From a virus, in IMG/VR virus record IMGVR_UViG_3300025127_000351, positions 1 to 20,937 of that record: a DNA stretch of 20,937 nt; one strand, written 5' to 3'. Positions 13,048 to 20,937 of this stretch are shown in pieces; position 1 is the stretch's first letter; each line of letters starts with the position of its first letter. A program made the position numbers and the translations under genes. Under the pieces are notes generated by a model. The model searched no databases. It had not been told where the DNA came from and worked only from the letters and a program-made list of their open reading frames with translations.

Positions 13048-15297
13048 ATGCTTACTAAAATTAAGTTTGCTCCTGGTATTGACAAACAAGACACTGCTGT
13101 AGGAGCAGAGGGTCGTTGGGTTGATTCTGATAATGTTAGATTTAGATATGGTCTTCCCGAAAAAGTAGGTGGTTGGCAATCATTACTTAATGATTCTATT
13201 GTTGGTGTTGCTAGAAAACAACATGCTTTTGTAGATACTGAAGGTAATAGATATGTTGCACTTGGCACAGATAAATTTTTATTATTGTATTTTGAAGGTC
13301 AGCTTTTTGATATAACACCTTTTAGATGTAATAACGCAGGAGTTGTAGATAGTTTTACTAGTTCAACATTAGCAACAAATAGTACATCAGTCAAAACTTG
13401 TACAATTACAACAAGCACAGATCATGATTTATCTGTGGGAGATATTATAGAACTATCATCAGTTACTTTACCAAGCGGCACAGGGTTAAACGCAAGTGAT
13501 TTTGAAGATAAATTATTTCAAGTATTAACTGTACCTACTCCTACAACATTTACAATTAACTCTTTAAATCAAGCATCTGCAGTTATATCAACAGGTGGTA
13601 GTATGACTGTTAAAGTCTACCAACCTATTGGTCCTGCAGCACAAACTTATGGTTATGGTTTTGGTATTGGAAACTATGGTGGTACAATTACCGGTGCTTT
13701 AACAACAACTCTTAACGGAGCGTTGCTCGCGGATACAGCGGGTACAGGTGGATCAGGGACAGCAATCACTTTAACATCAACAACTGGTTTTCCAACAACA
13801 GGCACAATAGCTGTTGGTGATGAATTAATTACATACACAGGTATAGCTGGATCTGACATAACAGGTATTACTAGAGGAGCATTAGGCACAGCAACATTTG
13901 GTACATCAAATGGACAAGCTCACAGTGGTGGAGCAACAGTTACAAACGCTACAAATTTTTCTGGATTTGGTAGTGCAGTTGAAGCGTCATCAGTAACACT
14001 GGAACCAGGACTTTGGTCATTAAGTAATTTTGGTGAAGTATTAGTTGCAACAATTGCAAACGGTAAAACATTTACCTGGAACGCTGGTATTACAGCAAGA
14101 CTTACGACAAGAGCCTCCATGTTAACATCTGGTTTTGAAACGCGAATAGATGCAGCTACAGATAGTGGTAATCCTACAGCTACTAGAGTTACACTTATAT
14201 CACCAACAACAAGACACTTAATTCATCTTGGAACAGAAGTAACTATAGGAAGTCCGGATACACAAGATGATATGTTTATAAGATTTTCTGAAGACGAAAA
14301 TATAAATAAATATACACCACAAGCCACCAACACTGCAGGCACACAAAGACTACAAGACGGTACAAAAATTGTAGGTGGTTTAGTTGCAAAAGAAAATATT
14401 TTGATTTGGACGGACAATGCATTGTACACAATGAAATTTGTTGGAGCTCCTTTTACATTTGGTTTTGAACAGGTTGGTACAAACTGTGGATTGATTGGTA
14501 AAAATGCAGCAATTGAAATTGATGGTGTTGCATACTGGATGGGAAATAATGGATTCTTTTCTTTTGATGGTACGGTTAATACATTACCTTGCTCTGTTGA
14601 AGATTATGTCTATGACGATTGTAATACTACAAAAGGTCAACAAATAAATGCAGGTATTAATAATTTGTTTACAGAGGTAATATGGTGGTATCCAACTCAA
14701 AATTCAGATTTTAATGACAGATACGTTGTTTATAATTATGGCCAAGACAATGCAAAATTACCTATGGGTAATTGGTATACAGGCACAAACACAAATTCTA
14801 TTAGAACCACTTGGATTGATTCATTAGTATATCCTAAACCATATGCTACAGCTTACAATAGTTCTAACACAGGAACATTTCCATCAGTTATTGGTGAAAC
14901 AGGTTTAGGTCAAACTGTATTTTTTGAACATGAAATAGGAACAGACCAAGTTAATCCGGATGGTAGTGTTACCGCTTTAACATCTTTTATAAAATCATTT
15001 AGTTTTTCTTTGCAAAAAGATCAAAGCGAAATATTTTTAGCTATGAGAAGATTTTTACCTAACTTTAAAGTATTAACTGGTAATAATCAGATTACATTAG
15101 CAATAAAAGATTTTCCTGCTGATAGTGATACACAAACTTCATTAAGTCCTTTTACAATTACATCTACTACAACCAAAGTGGATACACGTGCAAGAGGGCG
15201 ATATGCAAATATAAAAATAGAAAATACTGGTGTAGGTGAATCGTGGCGATTTGGTACATTTCAAGTGGATCTACAACCTGATGGAAGGAGAGGATAA
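13048..15297 (+). CDS. Nozzle / tail-tube-like structural protein (P22 gp10-type, probable)
   Basis: A 749-aa protein with AGGAG six bases before ATG, overlapping the previous stop. The N-terminus ('KIKFAPGIDKQDTAVGAEG', 'RWVDSDNVRFRYGLPEKVGG', 'QHAFVDTEGNRYVALGTD') is a conserved podovirus sequence that starts a beta-propeller-like fold, and 'YWMGNNGFFSFDGTVNTLPC' and 'EVIWWYPTQNSDFNDRYVVY' are later blades. Such proteins form the nozzle at the end of the short tail in P22-like and related phages. Two inserted modules look foreign to the propeller: about 105-190 ('TDHDLSVGDIIELSSV', 'TPTTFTINSL') and about 230-305 ('VGDELITYTGI', 'ITGITRGALGT', 'AHSGGATV'), both common add-on domains in marine phage virion proteins. 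Structural role is likely; the nozzle label is inference. Confidence 0.65.
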   Translation: MLTKIKFAPGIDKQDTAVGAEGRWVDSDNVRFRYGLPEKVGGWQSLLNDSIVGVARKQHAFVDTEGNRYVALGTDKFLLLYFEGQLFDITPFRCNNAGVVDSFTSSTLATNSTSVKTCTITTSTDHDLSVGDIIELSSVTLPSGTGLNASDFEDKLFQVLTVPTPTTFTINSLNQASAVISTGGSMTVKVYQPIGPAAQTYGYGFGIGNYGGTITGALTTTLNGALLADTAGTGGSGTAITLTSTTGFPTTGTIAVGDELITYTGIAGSDITGITRGALGTATFGTSNGQAHSGGATVTNATNFSGFGSAVEASSVTLEPGLWSLSNFGEVLVATIANGKTFTWNAGITARLTTRASMLTSGFETRIDAATDSGNPTATRVTLISPTTRHLIHLGTEVTIGSPDTQDDMFIRFSEDENINKYTPQATNTAGTQRLQDGTKIVGGLVAKENILIWTDNALYTMKFVGAPFTFGFEQVGTNCGLIGKNAAIEIDGVAYWMGNNGFFSFDGTVNTLPCSVEDYVYDDCNTTKGQQINAGINNLFTEVIWWYPTQNSDFNDRYVVYNYGQDNAKLPMGNWYTGTNTNSIRTTWIDSLVYPKPYATAYNSSNTGTFPSVIGETGLGQTVFFEHEIGTDQVNPDGSVTALTSFIKSFSFSLQKDQSEIFLAMRRFLPNFKVLTGNNQITLAIKDFPADSDTQTSLSPFTITSTTTKVDTRARGRYANIKIENTGVGESWRFGTFQVDLQPDGRRG

Positions 15298-15464
15298 TGA
15301 CAAAAGTAGTAGTAAGATTACCAGAACCTAAAAAAGAATATAGTGAAGACAACCAAAGACAAATTAATAGAGCTTTAACTACAATTATAGAACAGTTAAA
15401 CTCCACATACTTAACACAACAAAAAGAAGACCAAGAACGATTTACTTGGCTAGGATTAGGGTAA
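15297..15464 (+). CDS. 55-aa small conserved tail-module protein
   Basis: A short gene sharing TAATG junctions with both neighbours (ATG 15297, stop TAA 15462-15464). The protein is 'MTKVVVRLPEPKKEY' then a helical segment rich in Gln, Arg, Asn and Glu ('EDNQRQINRALTTIIEQLN') and ends 'RFTWLGLG'. Proteins of this length with 'N.R...RA...I..LN' and a C-terminal 'W(L/F)G..G' recur after tail genes of podoviruses. It could be a short coiled-coil clamp or assembly factor. The double coupling and codon use match its neighbours, supporting a real gene. Confidence 0.75.
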   Translation: MTKVVVRLPEPKKEYSEDNQRQINRALTTIIEQLNSTYLTQQKEDQERFTWLGLG

Positions 15465-15796
15465 TGGCAAATATATACAAAAACGATAAAGTAAGTTTAA
15501 CAAACACAGATGTTACAACTCTATATACAGTGCCATCTAATTCACGTGCAATTGTTAAATCGCTTTTAGTTGTAGAAGATGCAGCTGGATCGGCAGTAGT
15601 TAAAGTAACATTAACTAGCGCGGCAGGCACAGCTTTTGTAGTTGATAATGATGTCACTTTAACATCGGGTCAAAAAGAACAAGTATTAAGTGAGCCTTTA
15701 ATTATGTTAGAAAGTGAGATATTGAAGGTACAAGCAACTAGTGGTAATGTAGATGTTATTGCATCTATACTAGAAATTAACAGGGAGGATAGATAA
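15464..15796 (+). CDS. Small beta-sandwich virion protein; start set at 15464
   Basis: The frame is open from 15446, where a TTG could start, but ATG 15464 (15464-15466) overlaps the upstream stop in a TAATG and gives 'MANIYKNDKVSLTNTDVTTL', the start seen in related phage proteins. The 110-aa product follows a known small phage pattern: 'TTLYTVPSNSRAIVKSLLVV', then 'VVKVTLTSAAGTAFVV', 'EPLIMLESEILKVQATSGNV', ending 'ILEI'. It resembles a small jelly-roll domain of head or fibre decoration type. Residues are mostly hydrophobic and Thr/Ser, without Cys. It probably decorates the virion or sits at the fibre base; function is not proven. Confidence 0.75.
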   Translation: MANIYKNDKVSLTNTDVTTLYTVPSNSRAIVKSLLVVEDAAGSAVVKVTLTSAAGTAFVVDNDVTLTSGQKEQVLSEPLIMLESEILKVQATSGNVDVIASILEINREDR

Positions 15797-16047
15797 TGCC
15801 GTTTGTAGAAACAGAGGCCTCAGTTAGGTATGAAACAATTAATGGTAAAAGAGTGCCAGTAATTACACCGAAAACAGAGGTTACATTAACTAATACAGTA
15901 ACAGGCCAAGAATACATGTCTGATGCAGAAGCCATGGCTGATGTGCAGAATCCAAGCACAGATACCAAGTCTGAACACATTAGAAGAGACGTAAATGTGA
16001 CTGTAGAAGAGATAAAAATAGGCGCTGGCTTTAATATCAGCGATTGA
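15796..16047 (+). CDS. Conserved 83-aa hypothetical phage protein
   Basis: ATG overlaps the upstream stop (TAATG), with GGAGG nearby. The protein starts 'MPFVETEASVRYETINGKRV', is moderately acidic and has the middle segment 'TVTGQEYMSDAEAMADVQNP' and an end 'RRDVNVTVEEIKIGAGFNI'. The 'G.EY.SDAEA..DV.NP.T.T' pattern is one I recognise from marine phage structural modules, where it sits directly before internal virion protein genes; no experimental role is known to me. It has no membrane segment or Cys. It ends the run of tightly coupled small genes; a 33-base gap without a ribosome-binding site follows. Confidence 0.7.
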   Translation: MPFVETEASVRYETINGKRVPVITPKTEVTLTNTVTGQEYMSDAEAMADVQNPSTDTKSEHIRRDVNVTVEEIKIGAGFNISD

Positions 16048-16064
16048 TTATTAGTAAAAAAGCA

Positions 16065-16080
16065 AGTAAATTAGTAAATT
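16065..16080 (+). repeat. Short direct repeat AGTAAATT twice
   Basis: AGTAAATT occurs back to back at 16065-16072 and 16073-16080, immediately before an ATG that has no recognisable Shine-Dalgarno sequence. It may be chance in AT-rich DNA. Confidence 0.4.
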
Positions 16081-17094
16081 ATGCCATTAAGGAAAATAAA
16101 ACGAGCAGTTAAGAAGGTAACTAAACCAATAGCAAAGGTATTAGATAAAATAATACCTAACGAAATTAAACCTTTCTTACCTTATGCGGCTGCGTTTACT
16201 CCATTTATGTTGCCTGCGAGTTTTGGTATTGGTAGTTTAAGTCCAATGGTAAGTAGAGCTCTAGCAGCAGGTGCAGCTAATTTAGGATCACAGTTAGCAC
16301 AAGAAGGTAGTGAAGGAGATTTTAGTGCAACATCATTAGCACTTGCTTCTGGTATTGGTGCACTATCTGCACCAGGTGCAGGAGATACGTTAAGAGGTGG
16401 AATAGCAAAAACTACCGGAAGAGAAGCAGGTATAATGGCTCAATCAGGAGTTACACCAGCAGGTGGAATAGGTGAAGGGTTTTTACAAGGTGCAGAAAAT
16501 ATTGGTAGAGAGGCATTAGCTGGAAGTGCTGATTTTTTAAGTGTGAAACCAGGAAGCGGAGGCATAGGAGATATCTTGAGACCAGGTGGAACAAAAGTTG
16601 GTTTTAATATGCCAACGGCAAAAGCACTTTCTGTTCCATTTACGCAAGGAACAACTGATTTAGCTATGGCTACAGCTAGAAAAGCTTTAAAAGATTATGA
16701 AGATGAATTAGCAGCTTATGAAGCTGAAACAGGAGAGGCACAGTTTGCTTCTGATGAAGCTAGAAGAACAGCAATTAGAGCTGCTATGACGGCAGGACAA
16801 CACTCTGAGGATGTTATTAGTGAAACACTAGCATTATTAGGATTAAAAGATGGGGGTGTTGTAAAAATGAAAGATGGTGGTATAATGGATCTTGGTGGCA
16901 AAGAAATGGATCTACGAGGTGGTGGATTCGTGCCAATAGGTAAAAAAGAGAGAGCGGACGACGTCCCTGCAAGATTAAGCAAAAACGAATTTGTAATGAC
17001 AGCCGATGCTGTAAGAGCAGCGGGTGGTGGAAATATTAATGAGGGTGCAAAAAGAATGTATGAAACAATGAACAGATTAGAGGCGCGAGCATAA
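16081..17094 (+). CDS. Internal virion (ejection) protein with conserved C-terminal motif
   Basis: A 337-aa protein. The N-terminus is strongly basic ('PLRKIKRAVKKVTKPIAKVL') followed by a hydrophobic Ala/Gly stretch (about 33-70) that could insert in a membrane, a plan typical of DNA-ejection proteins of short-tailed phages. Residues 197-225 form a charged helix. The C-terminal 80 residues hold Gly motifs ('LKDGGVVKMKDGGIMDLGG', 'MDLRGGGFVP') and the sequence RADDVPARLSKNEFVM (291-306), then 'DAVRAAGGGN' and 'GAKRMYETMNRLEA'. I know this C-terminal block from cyanophages and pelagiphages, where it recurs in internal virion proteins; its function is unknown. No ribosome-binding site is visible. 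The next gene overlaps by TAATG. Confidence 0.75.
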   Translation: MPLRKIKRAVKKVTKPIAKVLDKIIPNEIKPFLPYAAAFTPFMLPASFGIGSLSPMVSRALAAGAANLGSQLAQEGSEGDFSATSLALASGIGALSAPGAGDTLRGGIAKTTGREAGIMAQSGVTPAGGIGEGFLQGAENIGREALAGSADFLSVKPGSGGIGDILRPGGTKVGFNMPTAKALSVPFTQGTTDLAMATARKALKDYEDELAAYEAETGEAQFASDEARRTAIRAAMTAGQHSEDVISETLALLGLKDGGVVKMKDGGIMDLGGKEMDLRGGGFVPIGKKERADDVPARLSKNEFVMTADAVRAAGGGNINEGAKRMYETMNRLEARA

Positions 17095-17837
17095 TGGCTG
17101 AAACAACTACGATAACACGACCGGCACCGGTACTAGAAGCATCACTAACTAATTTTTTAAAATCAATAGATCCTTTAGTAGGTCAACAAATACAGACAGG
17201 TGCGTTTGCACCAAAGATTGCAGCAGAATCTGCACTACAACAAGATGCTAGAACTGCAGCAGCAGGATTAGGAGCACTTACAGGACCAGAAGCTTTTAGA
17301 CCTTTTATGTCACCTTATCAACAAGAGGTGATTGATACAACTTTATCAGAATTTGATAGACAACAAGCCATAGCAGATACAGCAAGACGTGATGCAGCAA
17401 TAAGAGTTGGAGCTTTTGGTGGTGGTAGAGAAGGTGTACTTGGAGCAGAAGCAGCAAGAGGAGCAGCACAAAGCAGAGCAGGATTACAAGCACAATTATT
17501 AGCACAAGGATTTCAACAAGCACAAGCAGCAGCGGCACAAGACTTAGCTGCAAGACAAGGTCTTGGTACTTACCAAACACAATTAGGTCAGGCTGGCCAA
17601 GCACAACAACAAGCAGTGTTAGATGCAGCAGCAGCGGCGGCAAGAGAAGCAGAATTCGAACCATTCACTAGATTAGGTTTAGTTGGTCAACAACTTGCAC
17701 AGGTACAACCTGGTGCATTCCCAACTCAAACTGTTGGTTATCAACCACCAGCAGCACCAACTAGTCCATTACAAACTGCATTAGGTGTTGGAACTGGCCT
17801 TGCTAGTATTGGTTCTAAACTAGGAATATTTGGCTAA
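17094..17837 (+). CDS. Internal virion (ejection) protein, Ala/Gln-rich helical
   Basis: A 247-aa protein overlapping neighbours by TAATG on both sides. It is mostly helical, with 'FMSPYQQEVIDTTLSEFDRQ' then a long Ala/Gln/Arg-rich stretch (about 85-185) whose heptad spacing suggests long coiled helices. 'GAFGGGREGVLGAEAARG' (106-123) is a block typical of podovirus ejection proteins (G.FGG.R......E.AR). The C-terminus is Pro-rich ('PPAAPTSPLQTALGVGTGLA') with a short hydrophobic end. There is no Cys and low sequence complexity, as is usual for proteins packed inside the capsid and threaded through the tail. The role as a DNA-ejection component is inferred from motifs and order. Confidence 0.75.
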   Translation: MAETTTITRPAPVLEASLTNFLKSIDPLVGQQIQTGAFAPKIAAESALQQDARTAAAGLGALTGPEAFRPFMSPYQQEVIDTTLSEFDRQQAIADTARRDAAIRVGAFGGGREGVLGAEAARGAAQSRAGLQAQLLAQGFQQAQAAAAQDLAARQGLGTYQTQLGQAGQAQQQAVLDAAAAAAREAEFEPFTRLGLVGQQLAQVQPGAFPTQTVGYQPPAAPTSPLQTALGVGTGLASIGSKLGIFG

Positions 17838-18892
17838 TGAGTAGAATTTTAAGAAGACCGATGTTTAGAGGTGGTAAAGTAGATAGCTACGGCACGGGGA
17901 TCGCGAGTGGTCTTGGAACTAGATCAGGATACTTTAGAGGTGGTGGTGTATCGTATAATCCATTTAGTCAATCACAAACACAAAATTTAGTTCAGTCATA
18001 CACACCACAAGGAGTACCACAACCATTTATAGATTTCTTTAAAGCTAACCAAGCAAATCAAAGATCATCTAATAGATTTAGAACTATGGGTCCAGGAACA
18101 GAATTAAATGAATCTGAACTTGCGTATGAAGAGTTTCCAGAAATATCAAGTGAAATGCCAAAAGGTTTAACAGCGAGTGCAGATCCAGATTTTATACCAA
18201 AAGGAGGTATAGAAGATTTAAAATCTACAGCAGATGTAGAATTAGATTTACCAATTTCTAAAATAGAAACTTCACCAAAAGATGTTAAGACACCTAAACC
18301 TGGTGATGACGAACCAGAAGTAACTATGACCGATCTTGAAAAAGCTTTAGGTTTAGACAAAGCTAGACAAGAGTATGCAGCAGATGCATTAGCTGCAGCA
18401 TCAAAAGCATTCTTTGAGGGTAAAGGTTTTGGTGCGATAGCAGACGCAGCAGCTGTTAAGAGTAAAGCACCAGATATCAAGAGACTTGCAGGACTAGAAG
18501 AGTTTAAAGCAGATAGAAGAGAAAAACTTTTTGATAAACAACAAGAAGCTCTTCGAAAACAAAAAGAAGGCACTAAAGGAGCTTTTCAAAAAAAATTAGA
18601 AACAATTACAGCTCAAAAAGAAGGCACTCAAGGACATATAATAGCTTTATCTGAACAAAAACTTCAACCAACTATACAAGGTGAAGTTGCTAATAAAACT
18701 AGCAAAAATTTTGTAAGACCAAGTCCTGCTGAAATTAAGGGACTAATGATTGCATATTATCCTCAATCATATAAAGGCGCAGTTTCTGCAACGGAAGAAA
18801 TGACAGGAAAAGAGGCAGGAACTTACATTACAGAAGATGCAACACAGCTAATTTTTTGGGACGGCACAGAAGCAAGAACTCAATCAATTTAA
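17837..18892 (+). CDS. Internal virion (ejection) protein with N-terminal FRGG motifs
   Basis: A 351-aa protein overlapping the previous gene by TAATG. The N-terminus 'RILRRPMFRGGKVDSYGTG' followed by 'YFRGGGVSYNPF' is a repeated Arg-Gly-Gly motif seen at the start of marine phage internal virion proteins, and similar to 'MDLRGGG' in the 16081 product. Residues about 85-165 are acidic and Pro-rich; about 165-265 are Lys/Glu/Ala/Gln-rich, likely coiled helices ('LGLDKARQEYAADALAAASK', 'EALRKQKEGTKGAF' repeated as 'ITAQKEGTQGH'). The end is globular ('LIFWDGTEARTQSI'). No enzyme motif is visible. The protein probably belongs to the complex formed with its neighbours inside the capsid. Confidence 0.75.
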   Translation: MSRILRRPMFRGGKVDSYGTGIASGLGTRSGYFRGGGVSYNPFSQSQTQNLVQSYTPQGVPQPFIDFFKANQANQRSSNRFRTMGPGTELNESELAYEEFPEISSEMPKGLTASADPDFIPKGGIEDLKSTADVELDLPISKIETSPKDVKTPKPGDDEPEVTMTDLEKALGLDKARQEYAADALAAASKAFFEGKGFGAIADAAAVKSKAPDIKRLAGLEEFKADRREKLFDKQQEALRKQKEGTKGAFQKKLETITAQKEGTQGHIIALSEQKLQPTIQGEVANKTSKNFVRPSPAEIKGLMIAYYPQSYKGAVSATEEMTGKEAGTYITEDATQLIFWDGTEARTQSI

Positions 18893-18896
18893 AGTT

Positions 18897-18901
18897 AGGA
18901 G
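18897..18901 (+). promoter_or_regulatory. Ribosome-binding site for the large internal virion protein
   Basis: AGGAG lies six bases before ATG 18908-18910, after a 15-base gap from the preceding stop. It fixes the start of the long gene that leaves the window. Confidence 0.8.
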
Positions 18902-18907
18902 ACCTTA

Positions 18908-20937
18908 ATGCCAACGGTAGCAGAACTTTTACAATCTAAACAAGAATCTCAAACAATTGGACCAGAAGATAACAATGAAGTAAGTACAATTGCTTCTATT
19001 TTTGCAGGTATTGGATCTGGTTTAATTGACATACCAAAAGGTTTATTTTCATTAGGTGCAAGTATCTATGATCTAACAAACGATACTAACAAAGCAGCAG
19101 AAATAGAAAAATACTTTGATGATCTTACAAATCTAGATGAAATGGCAGAGGCTACGGCTGCGGGTAAAATTACCAGATTATTAACAAACGTTGGTATACC
19201 TGGCGGTGTTGCATTTAAAGCTGGAACAAGTTTAGCAAGTAAAGCAGTGCAAACTAAAAAAGCTGGTACATATTTTAAAGTTACAGGATCAAGTGGTAAA
19301 GCGTTGCGTAATGCTGCAAACACAGCAGATGAACTAAACAGAAAAGGTAAGACTGCAAAATTTATTGGTGGTGCTACAGCTGGAGGTTTGGCTGAAGGTG
19401 TATTTGTTGGTGATGTAGAAGAAGCAGGTACATTTGGTGATTTGTTAGGTGGACCTACAGAATTAGAAAGAGATGATGAGTACGATCCAGAAAGAGAATT
19501 AATTAACAGAGTTAAGTTTGGTACAGAGGGTGCATTATTTACAGGATTAATTGGTGGTGTGGGTTCTACATTAAAAGCATTATCTAAAAGAGGTAAGGAT
19601 ATGCGATTCTCTAATTCTAAGTTAGATAGATTTTATGATAAAGTTGCATCTAAAGTTAGAGCAAGAGGCGGTAAGACACAAGAATTTTTTGATATAGAAA
19701 GAGGACAGGTTGGTGCAAGATCAGCTGACGTAAACTTTGCACAACAAGTCTCAAGAGAGCTAGATAAAAATATAGATGCTATTTTTCCTGCGTACAAAAC
19801 AGTTACAAATAAACTAGTTGCAAAAGAAAGAAACGATTTATTAAGAGCTTTAAACGAAGCAATGTTATCAGGTTCACCTAAAGTTAGTGAGAGAACAGGT
19901 AAAGTTGTATTTGGTGAAATAGATGCAGCAAAGAAAAAAGTAGTTGATGAATTATTAGATAAAGCACAAGCTAAACCTCAAATAAGAACAGCTATTTATG
20001 GCAATTTAAATTCTATTAGAACTGGTTGGGGTGATATGTTTAGTGCATTAGGTGGTAAAATATCTAGAGATAAAACAGCATTTAAAGAATTTAAACAATT
20101 ATTTGGTAAAAAGTTTCAAGACTATTTAGGTTCTACATATGATATATTTTCTAATAGATCTATAGTGCCTTTTTTAAGTTATAAACCTACAGATGAGGCT
20201 GTGCAAAAAGCAATAACTTTATTTAGAGATGTTGCAAGACAAAATGGTAAACCTATCTCAGAACAACAGGCAGAGTATTATGTAAATAGATTGGTTAAGA
20301 CAGCACAGTTACCAAAAGGATTTAAGATGGATAAACCATCCGATGTTGTATTTCAAATACCAGATTTTTTTGTAGGTAAAACTGTTTTAGATGATGCGGT
20401 TACATCAAAAGGTTATGCTAATATGGTAAACCTACCAGCAAATGCACAGAAAGTTATTAAAGAATTATTAGGAGAACAAAAAAATCCTATGCAAACAATA
20501 CTTGCAGGTACAAGTAGATTATCTTTGATCACAAGACGTAATGAATTTTTTGATGATTTAGTTAAACAATCAGATGCTGATAAAGCTGCAGGTAAACGTG
20601 GTATGTTTTATGATACAGAGGCAGAAGCATTTGATGCATTGGGTCCAAATATTAGAAAAATAAATGTAGATCCAAACAAAGCATTAGAAGCTGGTATTAC
20701 AAACCCAATTAATGGTAAGTTTGCAATTGATGAGATAGCTGATGCATTAGAGGAAACAAATAATGCATACAAAACTAAAGGCACAGGTCAACAAATTTAT
20801 GAAGGATTACTTTTATATCCAAAAGCAACATCACAGATTGCTAAAACTATTTTATCACCAGTAACACATGCAAGAAACTTTGTATCTGCAGGTGCGTTTG
20901 CAACAGCAAACGGTATCATACCATCACCCATTGCAAT
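18908..20937 (+). CDS. Large internal virion protein, 3' end beyond the window
   Basis: The frame is open from ATG 18908 to the last base, at least 676 residues, with no stop, so this is a very large protein. The first 55 residues contain a hydrophobic Gly/Ile stretch ('IASIFAGIGSGLIDIPKGLF', 28-47); two more small-residue hydrophobic stretches occur near 152-167 ('FIGGATAGGLAEGVFVG') and 207-219 ('EGALFTGLIGGVG'). The rest is largely helical and charged. Near the edge comes 'ILSPVTHARNF' (about 648-658), a motif I recall from large late proteins of marine podoviruses and cyanophages. I infer the large DNA-ejection protein (role like T7 gp16 or the P22 ejection proteins). No lysozyme or protease motif is visible in the part shown; such a domain could lie beyond. 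Confidence 0.75.
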   Translation, partial: MPTVAELLQSKQESQTIGPEDNNEVSTIASIFAGIGSGLIDIPKGLFSLGASIYDLTNDTNKAAEIEKYFDDLTNLDEMAEATAAGKITRLLTNVGIPGGVAFKAGTSLASKAVQTKKAGTYFKVTGSSGKALRNAANTADELNRKGKTAKFIGGATAGGLAEGVFVGDVEEAGTFGDLLGGPTELERDDEYDPERELINRVKFGTEGALFTGLIGGVGSTLKALSKRGKDMRFSNSKLDRFYDKVASKVRARGGKTQEFFDIERGQVGARSADVNFAQQVSRELDKNIDAIFPAYKTVTNKLVAKERNDLLRALNEAMLSGSPKVSERTGKVVFGEIDAAKKKVVDELLDKAQAKPQIRTAIYGNLNSIRTGWGDMFSALGGKISRDKTAFKEFKQLFGKKFQDYLGSTYDIFSNRSIVPFLSYKPTDEAVQKAITLFRDVARQNGKPISEQQAEYYVNRLVKTAQLPKGFKMDKPSDVVFQIPDFFVGKTVLDDAVTSKGYANMVNLPANAQKVIKELLGEQKNPMQTILAGTSRLSLITRRNEFFDDLVKQSDADKAAGKRGMFYDTEAEAFDALGPNIRKINVDPNKALEAGITNPINGKFAIDEIADALEETNNAYKTKGTGQQIYEGLLLYPKATSQIAKTILSPVTHARNFVSAGAFATANGIIPSPIA

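Noticed and set aside
15446-15463. Upstream TTG start for the 110-aa gene
   Set aside because: The ATG at 15464 overlaps the preceding stop as TAATG, like its neighbours, and gives a start typical of the family; the TTG has no supporting site.
17305-17664. 119-aa Leu-rich - strand frame resembling a membrane protein
   Set aside because: It is the antisense of Ala/Gln codons (GCA, CAA) of the ejection protein, which gives Leu/Val by composition.
18058-18573. 171-aa - strand frame
   Set aside because: It lies wholly inside a well-supported ejection protein gene, has no start signal and no recognisable protein features.

Overview
The window is one uninterrupted, one-direction stretch of the late (virion structure) module of a tailed bacteriophage. 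Every credible gene is on the + strand, genes are packed with 1-14 nt overlaps or very short gaps, and there are no host-type metabolic, replication, lysis, RNA or mobile-element genes. The DNA is clearly AT-rich, with Arg mostly AGA and Leu mostly TTA. The set of families (P22 gp4-like adaptor, a nozzle/tail-tube-like protein, Ala/Gly-rich internal virion proteins, the marine-phage 'FRGGG' and 'RADDVPARLSKNEFVM' motifs, and 2OG-Fe(II) oxygenases) is what I know from marine short-tailed phages of AT-rich hosts such as SAR11 and from uncultured marine phage contigs. That assignment is inference from family resemblance, not a database result.

Layout. 1-2715: end of a small virion gene, a P22 gp4-like tail adaptor carrying an N-terminal cupredoxin-like domain, a conserved virion protein and a second adaptor-like protein. 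2732-4105: four small virion proteins, the last only 58 aa. 4105-8293: three tandem paralogous glycine-rich adhesin/tail-fibre genes sharing an N-terminal anchor, a knob-like module and a conserved Gly-Ser-Gly-Ile-Val-Ile-Ile-Arg-Tyr C-terminus. 8333-8788: a conserved small protein. 8807-11754: five overlapping genes of the 2-oxoglutarate/Fe(II) oxygenase type, four with recognisable metal-site residues and one that looks degenerate. 11755-11816: a TATAAT box and a strong hairpin with a T-run. 11817-16047: a repeat-rich virion protein, a fibre protein reusing the adhesin knob module, a large nozzle-like protein with inserted marine-phage modules, and three small proteins, one of 55 aa. 16081-20937: four probable internal virion (DNA ejection) proteins, the last a very large one running off the right edge.

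Working together. The adaptors and nozzle-like protein build the head-to-tail junction and short tail, the glycine-rich proteins most likely bind the host surface, and the internal virion proteins are likely ejected ahead of the DNA. The most interesting association is the three Gly/Pro-rich adhesins followed almost directly by a translationally coupled run of oxygenases. A phage-encoded hydroxylation system acting on virion fibres or on the host surface is a testable hypothesis; nothing in the sequence proves the substrate.
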